Below are positions 44,558 through 53,427 of a stretch of 64,000 nucleotides of DNA, piece by piece. Source of the DNA: Pelagicoccus sp. (lineage in GTDB: Bacteria; Verrucomicrobiota; Verrucomicrobiia; Opitutales; Opitutaceae); NCBI GenBank assembly GCA_028284635.1, contig JANQRJ010000019.1:1-64000 (forward strand). Direction: 5' to 3'. Position 1 is the first letter of the stretch; every line of letters starts with the position of its first letter. The notes below the pieces were generated by a model. It saw only the letters and a program-made list of their open reading frames with translations, made no database searches and was not told the origin of the DNA. The translations under genes were made by a program, and so were the position numbers.

Positions 44558-45715
44558 CTAGACGAGGTCTCCCACTTCAAGCCACTTGCGCTCGTCCCAG
44601 CTCTTGATGCCGAGCTCGGCGAGCTGCACGCCTTTCGCTCCCTCGAGCAGAGTCCAGCGGAAGGGCGTGTCCAGCACGACGTGCTTGAGGAACAGCTCCC
44701 ACTGCACCTTGAAGGCGTTGTCGTAGACTTCTTGGTGCGGCACCCTGGACCAGTCCTCGTAGAAGTCGATGGGCTGGTCGATGTCGGGATTCCAGACCGG
44801 CTTGGGCGTGTTGCTGTAGTGCTGGATGTGGCATTCCCGCAGGCCTGCGACGGCAGAACCCTTTTCGCCGTCCACATGCAAGGTCAGCAGGTCGTCGCGG
44901 CGCACGCGAGTCGCCCAGGAGGAGTTGAAGTTCACCACGATCTCGCCATCGGGACCGTCGATCTCGAACATCGCGTAGGCGGCGTCATCGGCGGTACACT
45001 TGTAGGTGTTGCCCTCTTCGTCCACGCGTTCCTTGATGTGCGTGGCGCCGCGACACTGTACGGACTTCACCGGGCCGAAGATGTTGTCCAGCACGTAGCG
45101 CCAGTGGCAGAGCATATCGATAATCATGCCGCCGCCGTCCTCCTTGCGGTAGTTCCAGGAGGGACGCTGGGCCGGAACGGTATCGCCTTCGAAGACCCAG
45201 TATCCAAAATCTCCCGTCACGGAAAAGATGCGGCCTAGATAGCCCTTTTCGATAGCCCGCTGCAACTTCACCAGGCCTGGCAGCCAGAGCTTGTCCTGCA
45301 CCACGCCATTCTTGACGCCCTTGTCGACGCAGAACTTGTAGAGGTCGAGCGCAGTTTCTGTATCGACCGCGGTCGGCTTCTCGCAGTAGACATGCTTGCC
45401 TGCGGTGGCCGCTGCCTTGACCGCGTCGGCGCGACGCAGGGTACTTTGGGCGTCGAAGTAGATGGGGTACGCCGAGTCGGACATCACACTGTCGAGATCC
45501 GTAGTCCATTTTTCGATACCGGACTGCTCGCAGAGGGCCTTGAGCTTGACCTCGTTGCGGCCAACCAGGATGGGATCGGGCATGATAAACTCGGTGGGGG
45601 AAACGCGCACGCCACCCTGCTTGATGATCTCGACGATCGAGCGCATGAGATGCTGGTTCGTGCCCATGCGTCCCGTGACGCCGTTCATGATGATGCCTAC
45701 TTTGTGTATTTTCAT
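44558..45715 (-). CDS. Gfo/Idh/MocA-family oxidoreductase
   Basis: A 385-residue NAD(P)-dependent sugar dehydrogenase. The Rossmann N-terminus has MKIHKVGIIMNGVTGRMGTN, followed by the family EKP motif (AGKHVYCEKPTAVD). The C-terminal domain carries GGGMIIDMLCHWRYVL, with the conserved DxxxH-like substrate residues. Members oxidise C3 of sugars or glycosides. ATG 45715 is chosen; the frame upstream contains a Cys-rich segment without similarity. Fourth step of the locus, 110 bp after a TIM-barrel gene. Confidence 0.9.
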   Translation of the reverse strand: MKIHKVGIIMNGVTGRMGTNQHLMRSIVEIIKQGGVRVSPTEFIMPDPILVGRNEVKLKALCEQSGIEKWTTDLDSVMSDSAYPIYFDAQSTLRRADAVKAAATAGKHVYCEKPTAVDTETALDLYKFCVDKGVKNGVVQDKLWLPGLVKLQRAIEKGYLGRIFSVTGDFGYWVFEGDTVPAQRPSWNYRKEDGGGMIIDMLCHWRYVLDNIFGPVKSVQCRGATHIKERVDEEGNTYKCTADDAAYAMFEIDGPDGEIVVNFNSSWATRVRRDDLLTLHVDGEKGSAVAGLRECHIQHYSNTPKPVWNPDIDQPIDFYEDWSRVPHQEVYDNAFKVQWELFLKHVVLDTPFRWTLLEGAKGVQLAELGIKSWDERKWLEVGDLV

Positions 45716-45825
45716 AATTCGTGTCTTGGTTTTTTGCCCGCAGATTGCGCAGATCTTCACAGATTCCTAAGCCAGCAGAGCCGGAGGCCAATGGGCTGTA
45801 GGCTGAAGGTGTTTAGGTTTGAATT

Positions 45826-46656
45826 CTATCGATGGCCTTTTAGCTTGCGGTAGGAATCGACGATCAGAGCGAGGTATTCGTCCTGATCCATCGCCCAGTA
45901 GCGATTGGAGAAAATCTCGACTTCCTCGTATCCGGAAAATCCCGACTGCTCCACCCAAGAGCCGATCCGCTCGATGTCGATGACGCCCTCGCCCATCAGG
46001 CCGCGGTCGTTGAGCATGTCCTCAGGCTGGTTCTTCCAGTCGCAAATATGGTAGGAGAAAAGGCGGTCGGCCTTGCCGGCGGCAGCGATCTGCTGCTCGA
46101 GCTGGTCGTCCCACCAGACGTGGAAGACGTCTACCGTGGCCCCGAGATAAGGGTGGTCGACCGCTTCGCAAATGGCATTGGTCTGGGCCATGGTCACCAC
46201 CGCGCTGCGGCTGTCGGCGTACATGGGGTGCAGCGGCTCGATGCCCAGCCTTACGCCAGCGGATTGAGCATAGGGCACGAGCGCCGCCAAGGCATCGGCG
46301 ATCTGCTTTCGCGACTCGAAAAGGCTTTGGCCAGGAGTGGCGCCGCAAACCAGAACGATGAGCGGAGCGCCTAGCGCGGCAGCCTCGTCGATGATGCGCT
46401 TGTTCTCGTCGATGGCTTTCTGGCGGGCCGCCGCTTCCAAAGCCGTGAAGAAGCCTCCACGCACATAGGAGACGATATCCAGACCTTCACTACGAATAAA
46501 CTCTCCAGCCGATTCGATGCCGCCTGAAAAGCCTTGGGCCGCGTCGCGCCAGACGGACACTCCGCCTATGCCGACGGCGGCATACTTCGGGATAGCGGTT
46601 TCCAGATTCCACGGCTTCGTGGTTATGGTGTGGATACAGAGTTTGGAGAGATCCAT
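45826..46656 (-). CDS. sugar phosphate isomerase/epimerase (xylose isomerase-like TIM barrel)
   Basis: A 276-residue AP_endonuc_2/xylose-isomerase-like TIM barrel starting at MDLSKLCIHTITTKPWN. Metal-binding candidates are GIEPLHPMY, ATVDVFHVWW, SYHICDWKN and YEEVEIF, the usual Glu-Asp-His-Glu set. Members isomerise, epimerise or beta-eliminate oxidised sugars. It is paired with the Gfo/Idh/MocA gene downstream, a common partnership in glycoside catabolism. A second, related barrel lies upstream. Confidence 0.88.
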   Translation of the reverse strand: MDLSKLCIHTITTKPWNLETAIPKYAAVGIGGVSVWRDAAQGFSGGIESAGEFIRSEGLDIVSYVRGGFFTALEAAARQKAIDENKRIIDEAAALGAPLIVLVCGATPGQSLFESRKQIADALAALVPYAQSAGVRLGIEPLHPMYADSRSAVVTMAQTNAICEAVDHPYLGATVDVFHVWWDDQLEQQIAAAGKADRLFSYHICDWKNQPEDMLNDRGLMGEGVIDIERIGSWVEQSGFSGYEEVEIFSNRYWAMDQDEYLALIVDSYRKLKGHR

Positions 46657-46914
46657 GGGTTTGAATTGGGTTGCTGTCCTAGAATAATTGGCTGAAACCA
46701 CTTCACGACTAAAAGGAGAAGGCCTGACAAAAGCGCAGTAGTCACAAAAGCCTAGACTGACAGAGCCAGAGCCAAATAGGCGTCTAGTCTGTAGGCATTT
46801 GGCTTTTTCAAGCTACAGGCTAAACCTGCTACAGACTAAAAAGCCCTCCTTGGATGTGATTGCCAATACATGCAAAAGCTTCGCAAACATGATCGTTCTT
46901 GAGAATTAAGTTAT
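46657..46914. repeat. spacer with CTGTAG/CTACAG repeat hairpin
   Basis: No gene. A perfect 10-bp stem (TAGTCTGTAG at 46785-46794, CTACAGACTA at 46829-46838) encloses further CTACAGG/CTAAACC units. Related words (GGGCTGTAGGCTGAAGG) occur at 45793-45810 before the oxidoreductase gene. Confidence 0.6.
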
Positions 46915-47697
46915 TCAGTCGTTGGCCGCGCTCAGCAGGTCGTTCAGGACCTTGGCGTCGCGCCGGAGCTGGTCGGGGTCGTCGTCCTTCACGAATTCGA
47001 GCAAGGCGAAGCGGTCGCCTGGCTTCGTCGTCGCGAGCTCGAAATAGCGACGCCAGTCTTCGATTCCTTCCTCAAGCGGGCGGCGTATCTTCTTGTCGCC
47101 TTGGTAGTCCCAGCGGAAAACATGTAGATTGCTCATCCACGGCAGCACCGTCTCGAGAGCCTCGAGCGAGTACTCGAAGGGCTTGAAGTTGGTGGGCTGC
47201 CAGTTGACGAACACGTTGCTGTGATCGATCGCGCGGAGCAAGCGGTCCGTAGACTCGATGGAATCTGTCAGGGTATTCTGATGATATTCGAGCGTGATGC
47301 CGATCTTCTGCTTCATCGCCTTGTCGGCGATCTGCCTGAGGTTCTCGACAGCCCGTTTCCAATAATCTTCGTCCGCATCCGCCGAAGAAGGAACCCTGCC
47401 TGCCCATACGCGGATATAAGGAGTCTCAAGCGCCACCGCCGACGCGAGAACGCAGTCGAAAGAGAGCTCTTCCTCTTCGCTGGAATTCAGACGGTAGTAG
47501 CTGCCGTAGGCCGGGGTCTCGAGGCCCGCGTCAGCGGTTAGCTTGCGAATCTCGTTAGCGGCGGCGACATCCCCGTGAGGACAATGCACATCTCCGCCCC
47601 ACTCTATTCCGGCGAGACCGGTTTCGACGCAAAGCGACACGATCTCCTGGGGAGAGAGCTTGCGAAAGGTGATGGATACGAGGCCGGACTTGATCAT
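46915..47697 (-). CDS. sugar phosphate isomerase/epimerase (TIM barrel), second copy
   Basis: A 260-residue relative of the barrel at 45826, with MIKSGLVSITFRKLSPQEIV, the Glu-bearing ITLEYHQNT, NVFVNWQPTNF and LHVFRWDYQGD. The family core is kept, but overall it differs, so it likely handles a different step or substrate. It lies between GH88 and the first barrel, with spacers of about 70 and 260 bp. Whether it is an isomerase or an endonuclease IV-like fold enzyme cannot be decided by reading alone; operon context favours sugar. Confidence 0.85.
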   Translation of the reverse strand: MIKSGLVSITFRKLSPQEIVSLCVETGLAGIEWGGDVHCPHGDVAAANEIRKLTADAGLETPAYGSYYRLNSSEEEELSFDCVLASAVALETPYIRVWAGRVPSSADADEDYWKRAVENLRQIADKAMKQKIGITLEYHQNTLTDSIESTDRLLRAIDHSNVFVNWQPTNFKPFEYSLEALETVLPWMSNLHVFRWDYQGDKKIRRPLEEGIEDWRRYFELATTKPGDRFALLEFVKDDDPDQLRRDAKVLNDLLSAAND

Positions 47698-47770
47698 TTT
47701 CGTATTTGTTTTTTGGTTACAATTTCATCGCAATGCAGAGCTTCAGTCCGCACTGCGACTTTGCAATAAA

Positions 47771-49147
47771 CTAGCGCAGGCAGCCGAAGAAGGTGTAGTA
47801 GGTTTCATCCTTGATGAGGCGTTGCACGTAGAGAGCCAACTCGCGGATATGGTAGTCACCCCACATGCTGGACTCCTCGCAAGCGATCTTCTGCCCGGCG
47901 GGCACGTTGTCCCAGCCGTTTGGCTCGTGGTATATCGAGTGCAGCAGAAGGCCTTGGTGCGCCGGGTCCTCGCTGAGGTAGGGCTTCTCGAGCAGAGCGC
48001 GGAAGCTGGTGAGACCAGCCTGCCAGTAGCGCTTGCCATCTTCGGTATCCAGACCTAAGTAGCGGCCGAGGCGCAGCAGGCCTTGAGATCCAATGGCTGC
48101 CGCGGTGCTGTCGATGGGCTCCCATTCGTTGTAGGGATCCGAAGGACGTTCGCGCCACTCGCCAAGACGATGCAGGTTGGGAGCTCCGCCGTCCCAATAC
48201 GGGATGCCATCGGAGGCGGTGTTGGCAATGAACCAATCGCAAGTGGCTCGGGCTGCCTTGAGGCAAGTCTCCCGGATGTCGGACTTGCCGCCAAAAGCTT
48301 CCAGCTCCTCATCGGAAAGCGTATCCAGAAACTCGAGCTCTTCGGCGAAGCCAACCATAGCCCAGGACAGTCCTCGCGTCCAGGTGGTGAAGCCGCTGAA
48401 ACCCTGCTGGGCATTGGGACAGCGGAAACGGCCATCATTGACATTGAAGACGCACTCGTGGGCCGTGCGGCCCCACTCGTCGTAGCGGTCGCGGCCCTCG
48501 CCATAGAAGACGCTGTACTTGGCAGTGGAGCGAATGTGCTGCAGGGCTCGGTCGAGAAGGCTGATCGGGCTATCGTTTTCCCCCATCAGGGTGTGGCCGA
48601 GAACGTGGGCAACCATCAAGATACGGCAACTGCGGATGGTATCGACAAACAGACTCTGCGGACCGTTGAAAGAGTAGATGTATCCACCGCCCTCATACGT
48701 CTCGGACCAGCGGGAGGCTTGAACGGCGCCGGAGACCTTGAGAGCAAGCTCGCAGAAATCCACTTCGCTTTGCGCCGCGGAGAAGCGGCCCTCGCGGATG
48801 AGGCGCAGCCAGTTGCCATAGCAGCTGAGGTTGTTGAAGCCATGGTCGTGCACCCCGATGTGGCTGACGTGAGAGGCCATGCGCTCGACGGTGTGGCGCT
48901 TGGCAAGGTCGAGAAAACGCTGCTCGCCCTTAGCATCGTACTGCAGAAAGGCGGAGCCGTAGACGAAGCCTTCGGTCCACTCGGTCCAGCCGCGGGTGCT
49001 GTACTTTCCGTTTACGGTGAAGACGGGCGAGCCCTGGGAGAGGTCGTACTCGCGTTCGACAAGATCGATCTTGGCTCCGGAGAGCTCCCAGAAGCGGTCG
49101 AGGGATTTGGTCAGCGAGGCGGGAGTGAGGGTGGCGTCGATTTTCAT
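47771..49147 (-). CDS. glycoside hydrolase family 88 (unsaturated glucuronyl hydrolase)
   Basis: Releases 4,5-unsaturated uronic acid from oligosaccharides left by polysaccharide lyases (alginate, ulvan, pectin, or glycosaminoglycans). The 458-residue (alpha/alpha)6 barrel shows WTEWTEGFVYGSAFL, VHDHGFNNLSCYGNWL, FSGFTTWTRGLSWAMVGFAEEL and SDGIPYWDGGA, all family blocks. No signal peptide is present, so it acts in the cytoplasm on imported oligomers. It follows the XRE-cupin regulator by 11 bp. Substrate is not set by sequence. Confidence 0.9.
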   Translation of the reverse strand: MKIDATLTPASLTKSLDRFWELSGAKIDLVEREYDLSQGSPVFTVNGKYSTRGWTEWTEGFVYGSAFLQYDAKGEQRFLDLAKRHTVERMASHVSHIGVHDHGFNNLSCYGNWLRLIREGRFSAAQSEVDFCELALKVSGAVQASRWSETYEGGGYIYSFNGPQSLFVDTIRSCRILMVAHVLGHTLMGENDSPISLLDRALQHIRSTAKYSVFYGEGRDRYDEWGRTAHECVFNVNDGRFRCPNAQQGFSGFTTWTRGLSWAMVGFAEELEFLDTLSDEELEAFGGKSDIRETCLKAARATCDWFIANTASDGIPYWDGGAPNLHRLGEWRERPSDPYNEWEPIDSTAAAIGSQGLLRLGRYLGLDTEDGKRYWQAGLTSFRALLEKPYLSEDPAHQGLLLHSIYHEPNGWDNVPAGQKIACEESSMWGDYHIRELALYVQRLIKDETYYTFFGCLR

Positions 49148-49158
49148 GTTGAATCGTA

Positions 49159-49704
49159 TCAATAGCGTTTGGCTTTCCGAATGTGAGAAATGATGAAGAC
49201 GCTGTCCTCCAAGGATTCGTAAGCGTGCTCTCGAATAGCGTCGAATTGGATGCTTTGTCCCGCCGCGAGGTCGTGAGTTTCGTTGGGCAAGACTACGCGG
49301 ACCTTGCCTTCGAGCACCCAGCAGATCTCGTGGTCGTCCTGATGGATGTCTGGCTTGGAGACTTTAGCCCCGGCCGGGCCAGTGACGTGAAGACAGTCAG
49401 CATTGCCGTACTTGACGGAGCGAAGCGAAAAACCGGAGGATTCGTAGCGCGACTCCTCCTTGCGATTGGCAAGGGGCGCCTCAGCCAGGGTGAGAATGTC
49501 GGTAGCGCGCATGCCCAGAACGGCTCCAATCTTGTGCAAAGTGCCAACCTCCGCCTGGCTGTGGTTGCGCTCCAGCTTCGAGAGCACCGCGATCGATACT
49601 CCGCTAGCGGCCGAAAGCTCCTTCAACGTCAGGGCGGCGCGACTGCGAATCTCGCGCAGCACGCTGAAGTCGAACATAGGCATGGAATCGCTAGTCGCTG
49701 ACAT
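49159..49704 (-). CDS. XRE-type regulator with cupin sensor domain
   Basis: A 181-residue regulator from ATG 49704 (MSATSDSMPMFDF). Residues about 10-70 form a helix-turn-helix (LREIRSRAALTLKELSAASGVS, LSKLERNHSQ). Residues about 105-180 form a cupin (HQDDHEICWVLEGKVRVVL, then HAYESLEDS), expected to bind a sugar acid. First gene of the uronate operon and probably its local controller. The palindromic repeat families upstream (49792, 49950) are REP elements, not operators. Confidence 0.88.
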   Translation of the reverse strand: MSATSDSMPMFDFSVLREIRSRAALTLKELSAASGVSIAVLSKLERNHSQAEVGTLHKIGAVLGMRATDILTLAEAPLANRKEESRYESSGFSLRSVKYGNADCLHVTGPAGAKVSKPDIHQDDHEICWVLEGKVRVVLPNETHDLAAGQSIQFDAIREHAYESLEDSVFIISHIRKAKRY

Positions 49705-49791
49705 CCTAAGCACCAACAAGAAAGTGGATAAATTTTCTTTGGCAATAAATATCGGAGCAAAAATTCTCTCAAAAGGAAATTATTAGAGCAT

Positions 49792-49879
49792 GTTGAACAA
49801 GTAGAAGATTTCTGCCGCAGGAGAGCGCTCCCACGACGCTCACGAACGCCGCTACGCCTAAAAAGCTCCCTTTTTCAAC
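49792..49879. repeat. REP-like element, family B
   Basis: Outer ends are GTTGAACAAG and CTTTTTCAAC. The inner arm CTCACGAACGCCGCTAC is like the family at 4413, but the other arm is decayed. Confidence 0.7.
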
Positions 49880-49949
49880 GCGCTCTTGGCTCCACTTTGC
49901 CAGTGTGGCGCAAGCGAAGTTCGCTGACACTACCCTAGAGTGATATTTG

Positions 49950-50050
49950 TAGGGCCGGCGCTTGTCGCCGCGCCGTCGCAGACCTTGAGCTTGTCGAAAG
50001 GCAGAGAATTGATCAAGCTTACGCGGCACGGCGACAAGCGCCGGCCCTAC
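49950..50050. repeat. REP-like element, family D
   Basis: The outer arms are GTAGGGCCGGCGCTTGTCGCC and GGCGACAAGCGCCGGCCCTAC, a 21-bp match. The middle contains a second set, CTTGAGCTTGTCG and GATCAAGCTTACG. A half copy lies at 35385. Confidence 0.85.
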
Positions 50051-50128
50051 ACATAAAAGCATCACTCGGAGAATCCGGGCCGGCTACGGGGCAAAGAGGG
50101 TGAAAGCCCCCGGGGAGGGATGGGGTCG

Positions 50129-51181
50129 CTATAGACGAGCCTGGATGTGGGGCACGACTTCCTCCATGCCGTCGACAACTTCGAAGAGCCCGCTACCGGA
50201 CCAGGGCTGGAGCATGGAAACGAGCTTGTCCCAGAATCCGCTTCGTCCGTCAGGCGCGGGACGATTGAAAATGACAACTGGTTTCCCGACCATCAGGGGA
50301 CTGCCCATTTGCTTGAAGATCAGCAAGGCAAGCATCTCCTGCAAAGTGCCCGCGCCACCGGGGAATATCACAAAAGCATCGGAATTTTCGATCATGACTT
50401 CCATGCGCGTATAGATGTCCGGGCGTAGCCAGAAGCTGGAGAGACCTTTCGGAAGCCCCTCGAGCTCGATGATATGAGGCACGTTCGAACCGCCGGTCCA
50501 ACCGCCCGCCTCTACGGAGCCACGTACGACCTCTCCCATCACGCCAATGCAGCCGGCCCCGGAAACGCAACCCAAGTCGTTGTTTGCAAGCTGCTTTCCA
50601 AGGGCGTAGCCATCGCTCAGAAGCTCTGGATCTTCGATGCTGGCGGAACAGAAGACGCAGACATTGCCCTTCGAGCTTTCCGGACGCGGCGTTTCGAAGG
50701 ACTCGGCATCGCCCTCGGTTATCTTTTTGCGGCCGGGGTCGGGAAGGCCTTCGCGCTTCACTCTTTCGAGCGTAGCCAGAACCTCCTCAGCCGTAGCGGC
50801 CTGGAGCAGGAACTCCCGGTAATTCTGCCGGATAGTTCCCTGCTCGCGCAGACTGTCCAGCAATTCGAAAAGCGGATTCCAGGACTGGTCCGAGTTCAGG
50901 ATCACGGTTGCCTTGCCAAACAGGTTTTCGTCCAGGGTCTGGTAGCCCACGAAGATGGAGACGGCCTTGAAGAGGTCCTCCAAACTGGCGCCAGGCATGA
51001 AGACGAAGGCATCCGACTCCGAAATCTTGCGCTCGATATTCGAGAGGGTGATGCGCTGGTCGCCGTTCGAGTTGTAGATGTCCCAACCACTGGCAAACAA
51101 GCGGTAGAGCATGCGAGCTCGCGCCTCGCGATTCGGATCTTCGCTACCGGAAACCAATCCTGACAATCTGACCTTCGGCAT
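50129..51181 (-). CDS. LOG-family protein with two tandem LOG-like domains
   Basis: A 350-residue protein. The C-terminal half is a standard LOG (cytokinin-riboside 5'-monophosphate phosphoribohydrolase) domain with GNVCVFCSASIEDPE, GAGCIGVMGEVVRG, RMEVMIENSDAFVIFPGGAGT (PGGxGT active loop) and LRPDIYTR. The N-terminal half is a second, worn copy (LSNIERKISESDAFVFMPGASLEDLF) that has lost PGGxGT. LOG enzymes cut the N-glycosidic bond of nucleoside monophosphates. ATG 51181 (MPKVRLSGLVSG) is preferred over 51247. Confidence 0.87.
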   Translation of the reverse strand: MPKVRLSGLVSGSEDPNREARARMLYRLFASGWDIYNSNGDQRITLSNIERKISESDAFVFMPGASLEDLFKAVSIFVGYQTLDENLFGKATVILNSDQSWNPLFELLDSLREQGTIRQNYREFLLQAATAEEVLATLERVKREGLPDPGRKKITEGDAESFETPRPESSKGNVCVFCSASIEDPELLSDGYALGKQLANNDLGCVSGAGCIGVMGEVVRGSVEAGGWTGGSNVPHIIELEGLPKGLSSFWLRPDIYTRMEVMIENSDAFVIFPGGAGTLQEMLALLIFKQMGSPLMVGKPVVIFNRPAPDGRSGFWDKLVSMLQPWSGSGLFEVVDGMEEVVPHIQARL

Positions 51182-51386
51182 AACTAAAAAGCGGAACCAT
51201 TTTCCGGCACGGCTGTGGCAACGCGGCGCTAGGCAGCCTGCAAACAATAAGACACAGCAGACGCGGGATCGCAGGTGGTTCGCCTGTCTTTCGCAACTCT
51301 TTTAACCCATTCAGGCGGCCGGACAAGCCATCTAGCTGCTGGACAAGCCCCGAGTCGCTCCTAGAGTGCCCGCCTTCGTCAAGAGC

Positions 51387-52886
51387 ATGAGCGCCGGCCA
51401 ACAACTTCCTTTGGGATGCCCCATCCCCGACTCCCCGCACGCGGTGTCGGTAAGCCTTCCAACCATGGCGGATGTAATTGGCTACGAAGAAAAGGACCAA
51501 AGAGTCCTTTCCAAGTTCGGCTCCGGCTACCCCCGCTTCGTAGTTCACCCTTACCTCAGAAAGATCGAGGCCCATTGGCAAAGCCTCTTCGACACGCCAC
51601 AAAAGCGCTACTGGCCAGTCTCCTCCGACAAGATGGCCCAACGTCTCCAGGAGCATCTCGGCGGGGTGGATGCCAAATTCATCAGACATCGAGGCGTATC
51701 CGGATTGCGGTTACCTCCTGACGATGCGACCAACCGAGCGGCAAAGGACTTCCTTCAGCACATCGGCGGCTTCCTCTCTTCGCGCCAAGCGGAAGACTAT
51801 CTTGTGGCGGAAGGCACTGCAGCTTCCGCGTACCCGGAAAACGGATTCGAAGGAGATGCGAGCAAAGAGGTCAGACGCATACTCGCTCCACTGCTCGGCT
51901 CGCCATCGGAAGACATAGTCCTGGCCAATACCGGCATGAACGCCTTCTTCGCAGTCTTCGAAGCCGTCAAGGGCATCCAGTCGCCAAAAGGCCGCAATTC
52001 CTGGGTCAAGCTCGGCTGGCTCTACTCCGATACGATGCACATTCTCGACAAGCTCAGCGGTACGGACGCCGAGAATATCGAGCTCCTCGACGTATTCGAT
52101 CTCGACCGACTGGAGAAGGTCCTGGAACAGCGTGGCGAAAGCTTCGCAGGCATCGTCACCGAAGCCCCGACGAATCCGCTCGTCCAGACGATCGACCTCG
52201 AACGCATCCGCAAACTGGCGACGAAATACGAGATCTTCCTCATCGTCGATCCCACCGTCAGTTCCCCAGCCAACATCGACGTGACCCCCTACGCGGATCT
52301 GATCGTCAACAGCCTAACCAAATACGCGGCCAGCGAAGGCGACGTCATGCTAGGCGCGATAGCGGCAACCGCACAATGTCCCGAACGCGAAGCCCTGATC
52401 GCCACGATCCGCAGCGCAGTCGAACCCGCCTACTCGCGCGATCTCTCTCGACTGGCGTCGCAAGTTTCTCGATACGGCGATCTCGTAGAGCAGACGAACC
52501 GCAATGCCGCCAAGGTCGCCGCTTTTCTGGAGACTCATCCGAAAGTGCGAAAGACCTATTGGGCAAAGGAGCCAAGCTCCCGAGCGAACTTCAAGCGGAT
52601 CGCCCGCCACGCCGATGCCGTAGGCGCGCTCATGTCCTTCGAATACGACGGACCCCTAGCCGAATTCTACGATCGCGTCGCCTTGCCCAAAGGCCCCAGT
52701 TTCGGCATGACCACGTCATTGCTTTGTCCCTACATCTACTTGGCCCACTATGCCCTGGCGACCAGCGAGGACGGCCGAGGGTACCTAGCCCAAGCCGGCA
52801 TCTCTCCCGAACTCCTGCGCCTCAGCGTCGGTACCGAACCCGCCGAGGAAATCATCGCCGCCCTCGATGCCGCTCTCTCCCCTTAA
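51387..52886 (+). CDS. PLP-dependent Cys/Met metabolism enzyme (MetB-like)
   Basis: A 499-residue fold-type I PLP enzyme of the cystathionine gamma-synthase group. The PLP contacts visible are DPTVSSPANIDVTPYAD, the Schiff-base Lys in NSLTKYAASEGDV (Ser-x-x-Lys pattern), and EAPTNPLVQ before them. It is about 100 residues longer at the N-terminus than MetB and lacks the canonical YSR and GGT motifs, so its substrate is uncertain. ATG 51387 is used; GTG 51366 would add seven residues. The stop codon TAA lies within the heptamer array of the next gene. Confidence 0.82.
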   Translation: MSAGQQLPLGCPIPDSPHAVSVSLPTMADVIGYEEKDQRVLSKFGSGYPRFVVHPYLRKIEAHWQSLFDTPQKRYWPVSSDKMAQRLQEHLGGVDAKFIRHRGVSGLRLPPDDATNRAAKDFLQHIGGFLSSRQAEDYLVAEGTAASAYPENGFEGDASKEVRRILAPLLGSPSEDIVLANTGMNAFFAVFEAVKGIQSPKGRNSWVKLGWLYSDTMHILDKLSGTDAENIELLDVFDLDRLEKVLEQRGESFAGIVTEAPTNPLVQTIDLERIRKLATKYEIFLIVDPTVSSPANIDVTPYADLIVNSLTKYAASEGDVMLGAIAATAQCPEREALIATIRSAVEPAYSRDLSRLASQVSRYGDLVEQTNRNAAKVAAFLETHPKVRKTYWAKEPSSRANFKRIARHADAVGALMSFEYDGPLAEFYDRVALPKGPSFGMTTSLLCPYIYLAHYALATSEDGRGYLAQAGISPELLRLSVGTEPAEEIIAALDAALSP

Positions 52887-52917
52887 CTCTTCACTCATCG
52901 CTCTTAACTCTTCACTC
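52883..52917 (+). repeat. heptamer repeat array before the DUF5069 gene
   Basis: Five 7-bp units: TTAACTC, TTCACTC, ATCGCTC, TTAACTC, TTCACTC, then ATCCCC directly before ATG 52924. The upstream gene's stop TAA lies inside the first unit. This is the same family as before ureA and ureC. Confidence 0.85.
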
Positions 52918-52923
52918 ATCCCC

Positions 52924-53364
52924 ATGCCTCGACCTGATACCGGCGTCGTCCACTACGACCTCCCCTCGCCCTACCTGCCGCACGCCTGCGGTCTGCTGCA
53001 CCTGCCTCGCTTCATTGCGAAGGCCAAAAAGGCCGTCGCAGGCGAGCTCGGCAAGTCATATCAGCGCAACTACAAAAAGGGCTTCGACCGCTTTCTCTGT
53101 CTGCACCTCGGCATCGAACCGGATCGAGTCGAGCAGATCGTACGTGAGTGCGCGAACGACGAAGAGATCGACAAGCGTCTGATGGAAATCTTTCCCGACG
53201 ACTTAAGAGTCGCCAAATGGAACCGAGAACTCGTCCAGAAGGGGCTAAGCCCGATGGGAAGGCAGGCAATCGAGGACGCCAGGAAGAAGATGGGCATCGA
53301 AAACCGCGAGGACCTGCTCACCTTCGCCGACATGATCGAGTTTGACGAAGAGCGCATAGACTGA
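52924..53364 (+). CDS. DUF5069 family protein
   Basis: A 146-residue cytoplasmic protein. From ATG 52924 (MPRPDTGVVHYDLPSPYLPH) it matches the DUF5069 family, with LPRFIAKAKKAVAGELG, KGFDRFLCLHLGIE and a C-terminal block RQAIEDARKKMGIE..LLTFADMIEFDEE. The family is common in Verrucomicrobia and Planctomycetes and has no known function. The heptamer repeats just upstream show that the longer frame from 52867 is not the start. Confidence 0.82.
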   Translation: MPRPDTGVVHYDLPSPYLPHACGLLHLPRFIAKAKKAVAGELGKSYQRNYKKGFDRFLCLHLGIEPDRVEQIVRECANDEEIDKRLMEIFPDDLRVAKWNRELVQKGLSPMGRQAIEDARKKMGIENREDLLTFADMIEFDEERID

Positions 53365-53427
53365 CAACAGTGCCGAACAGAGCCGCGAGCTCTCGCTCCG
53401 TTCCTGCCTTCCCCCAAAACGTATTCA

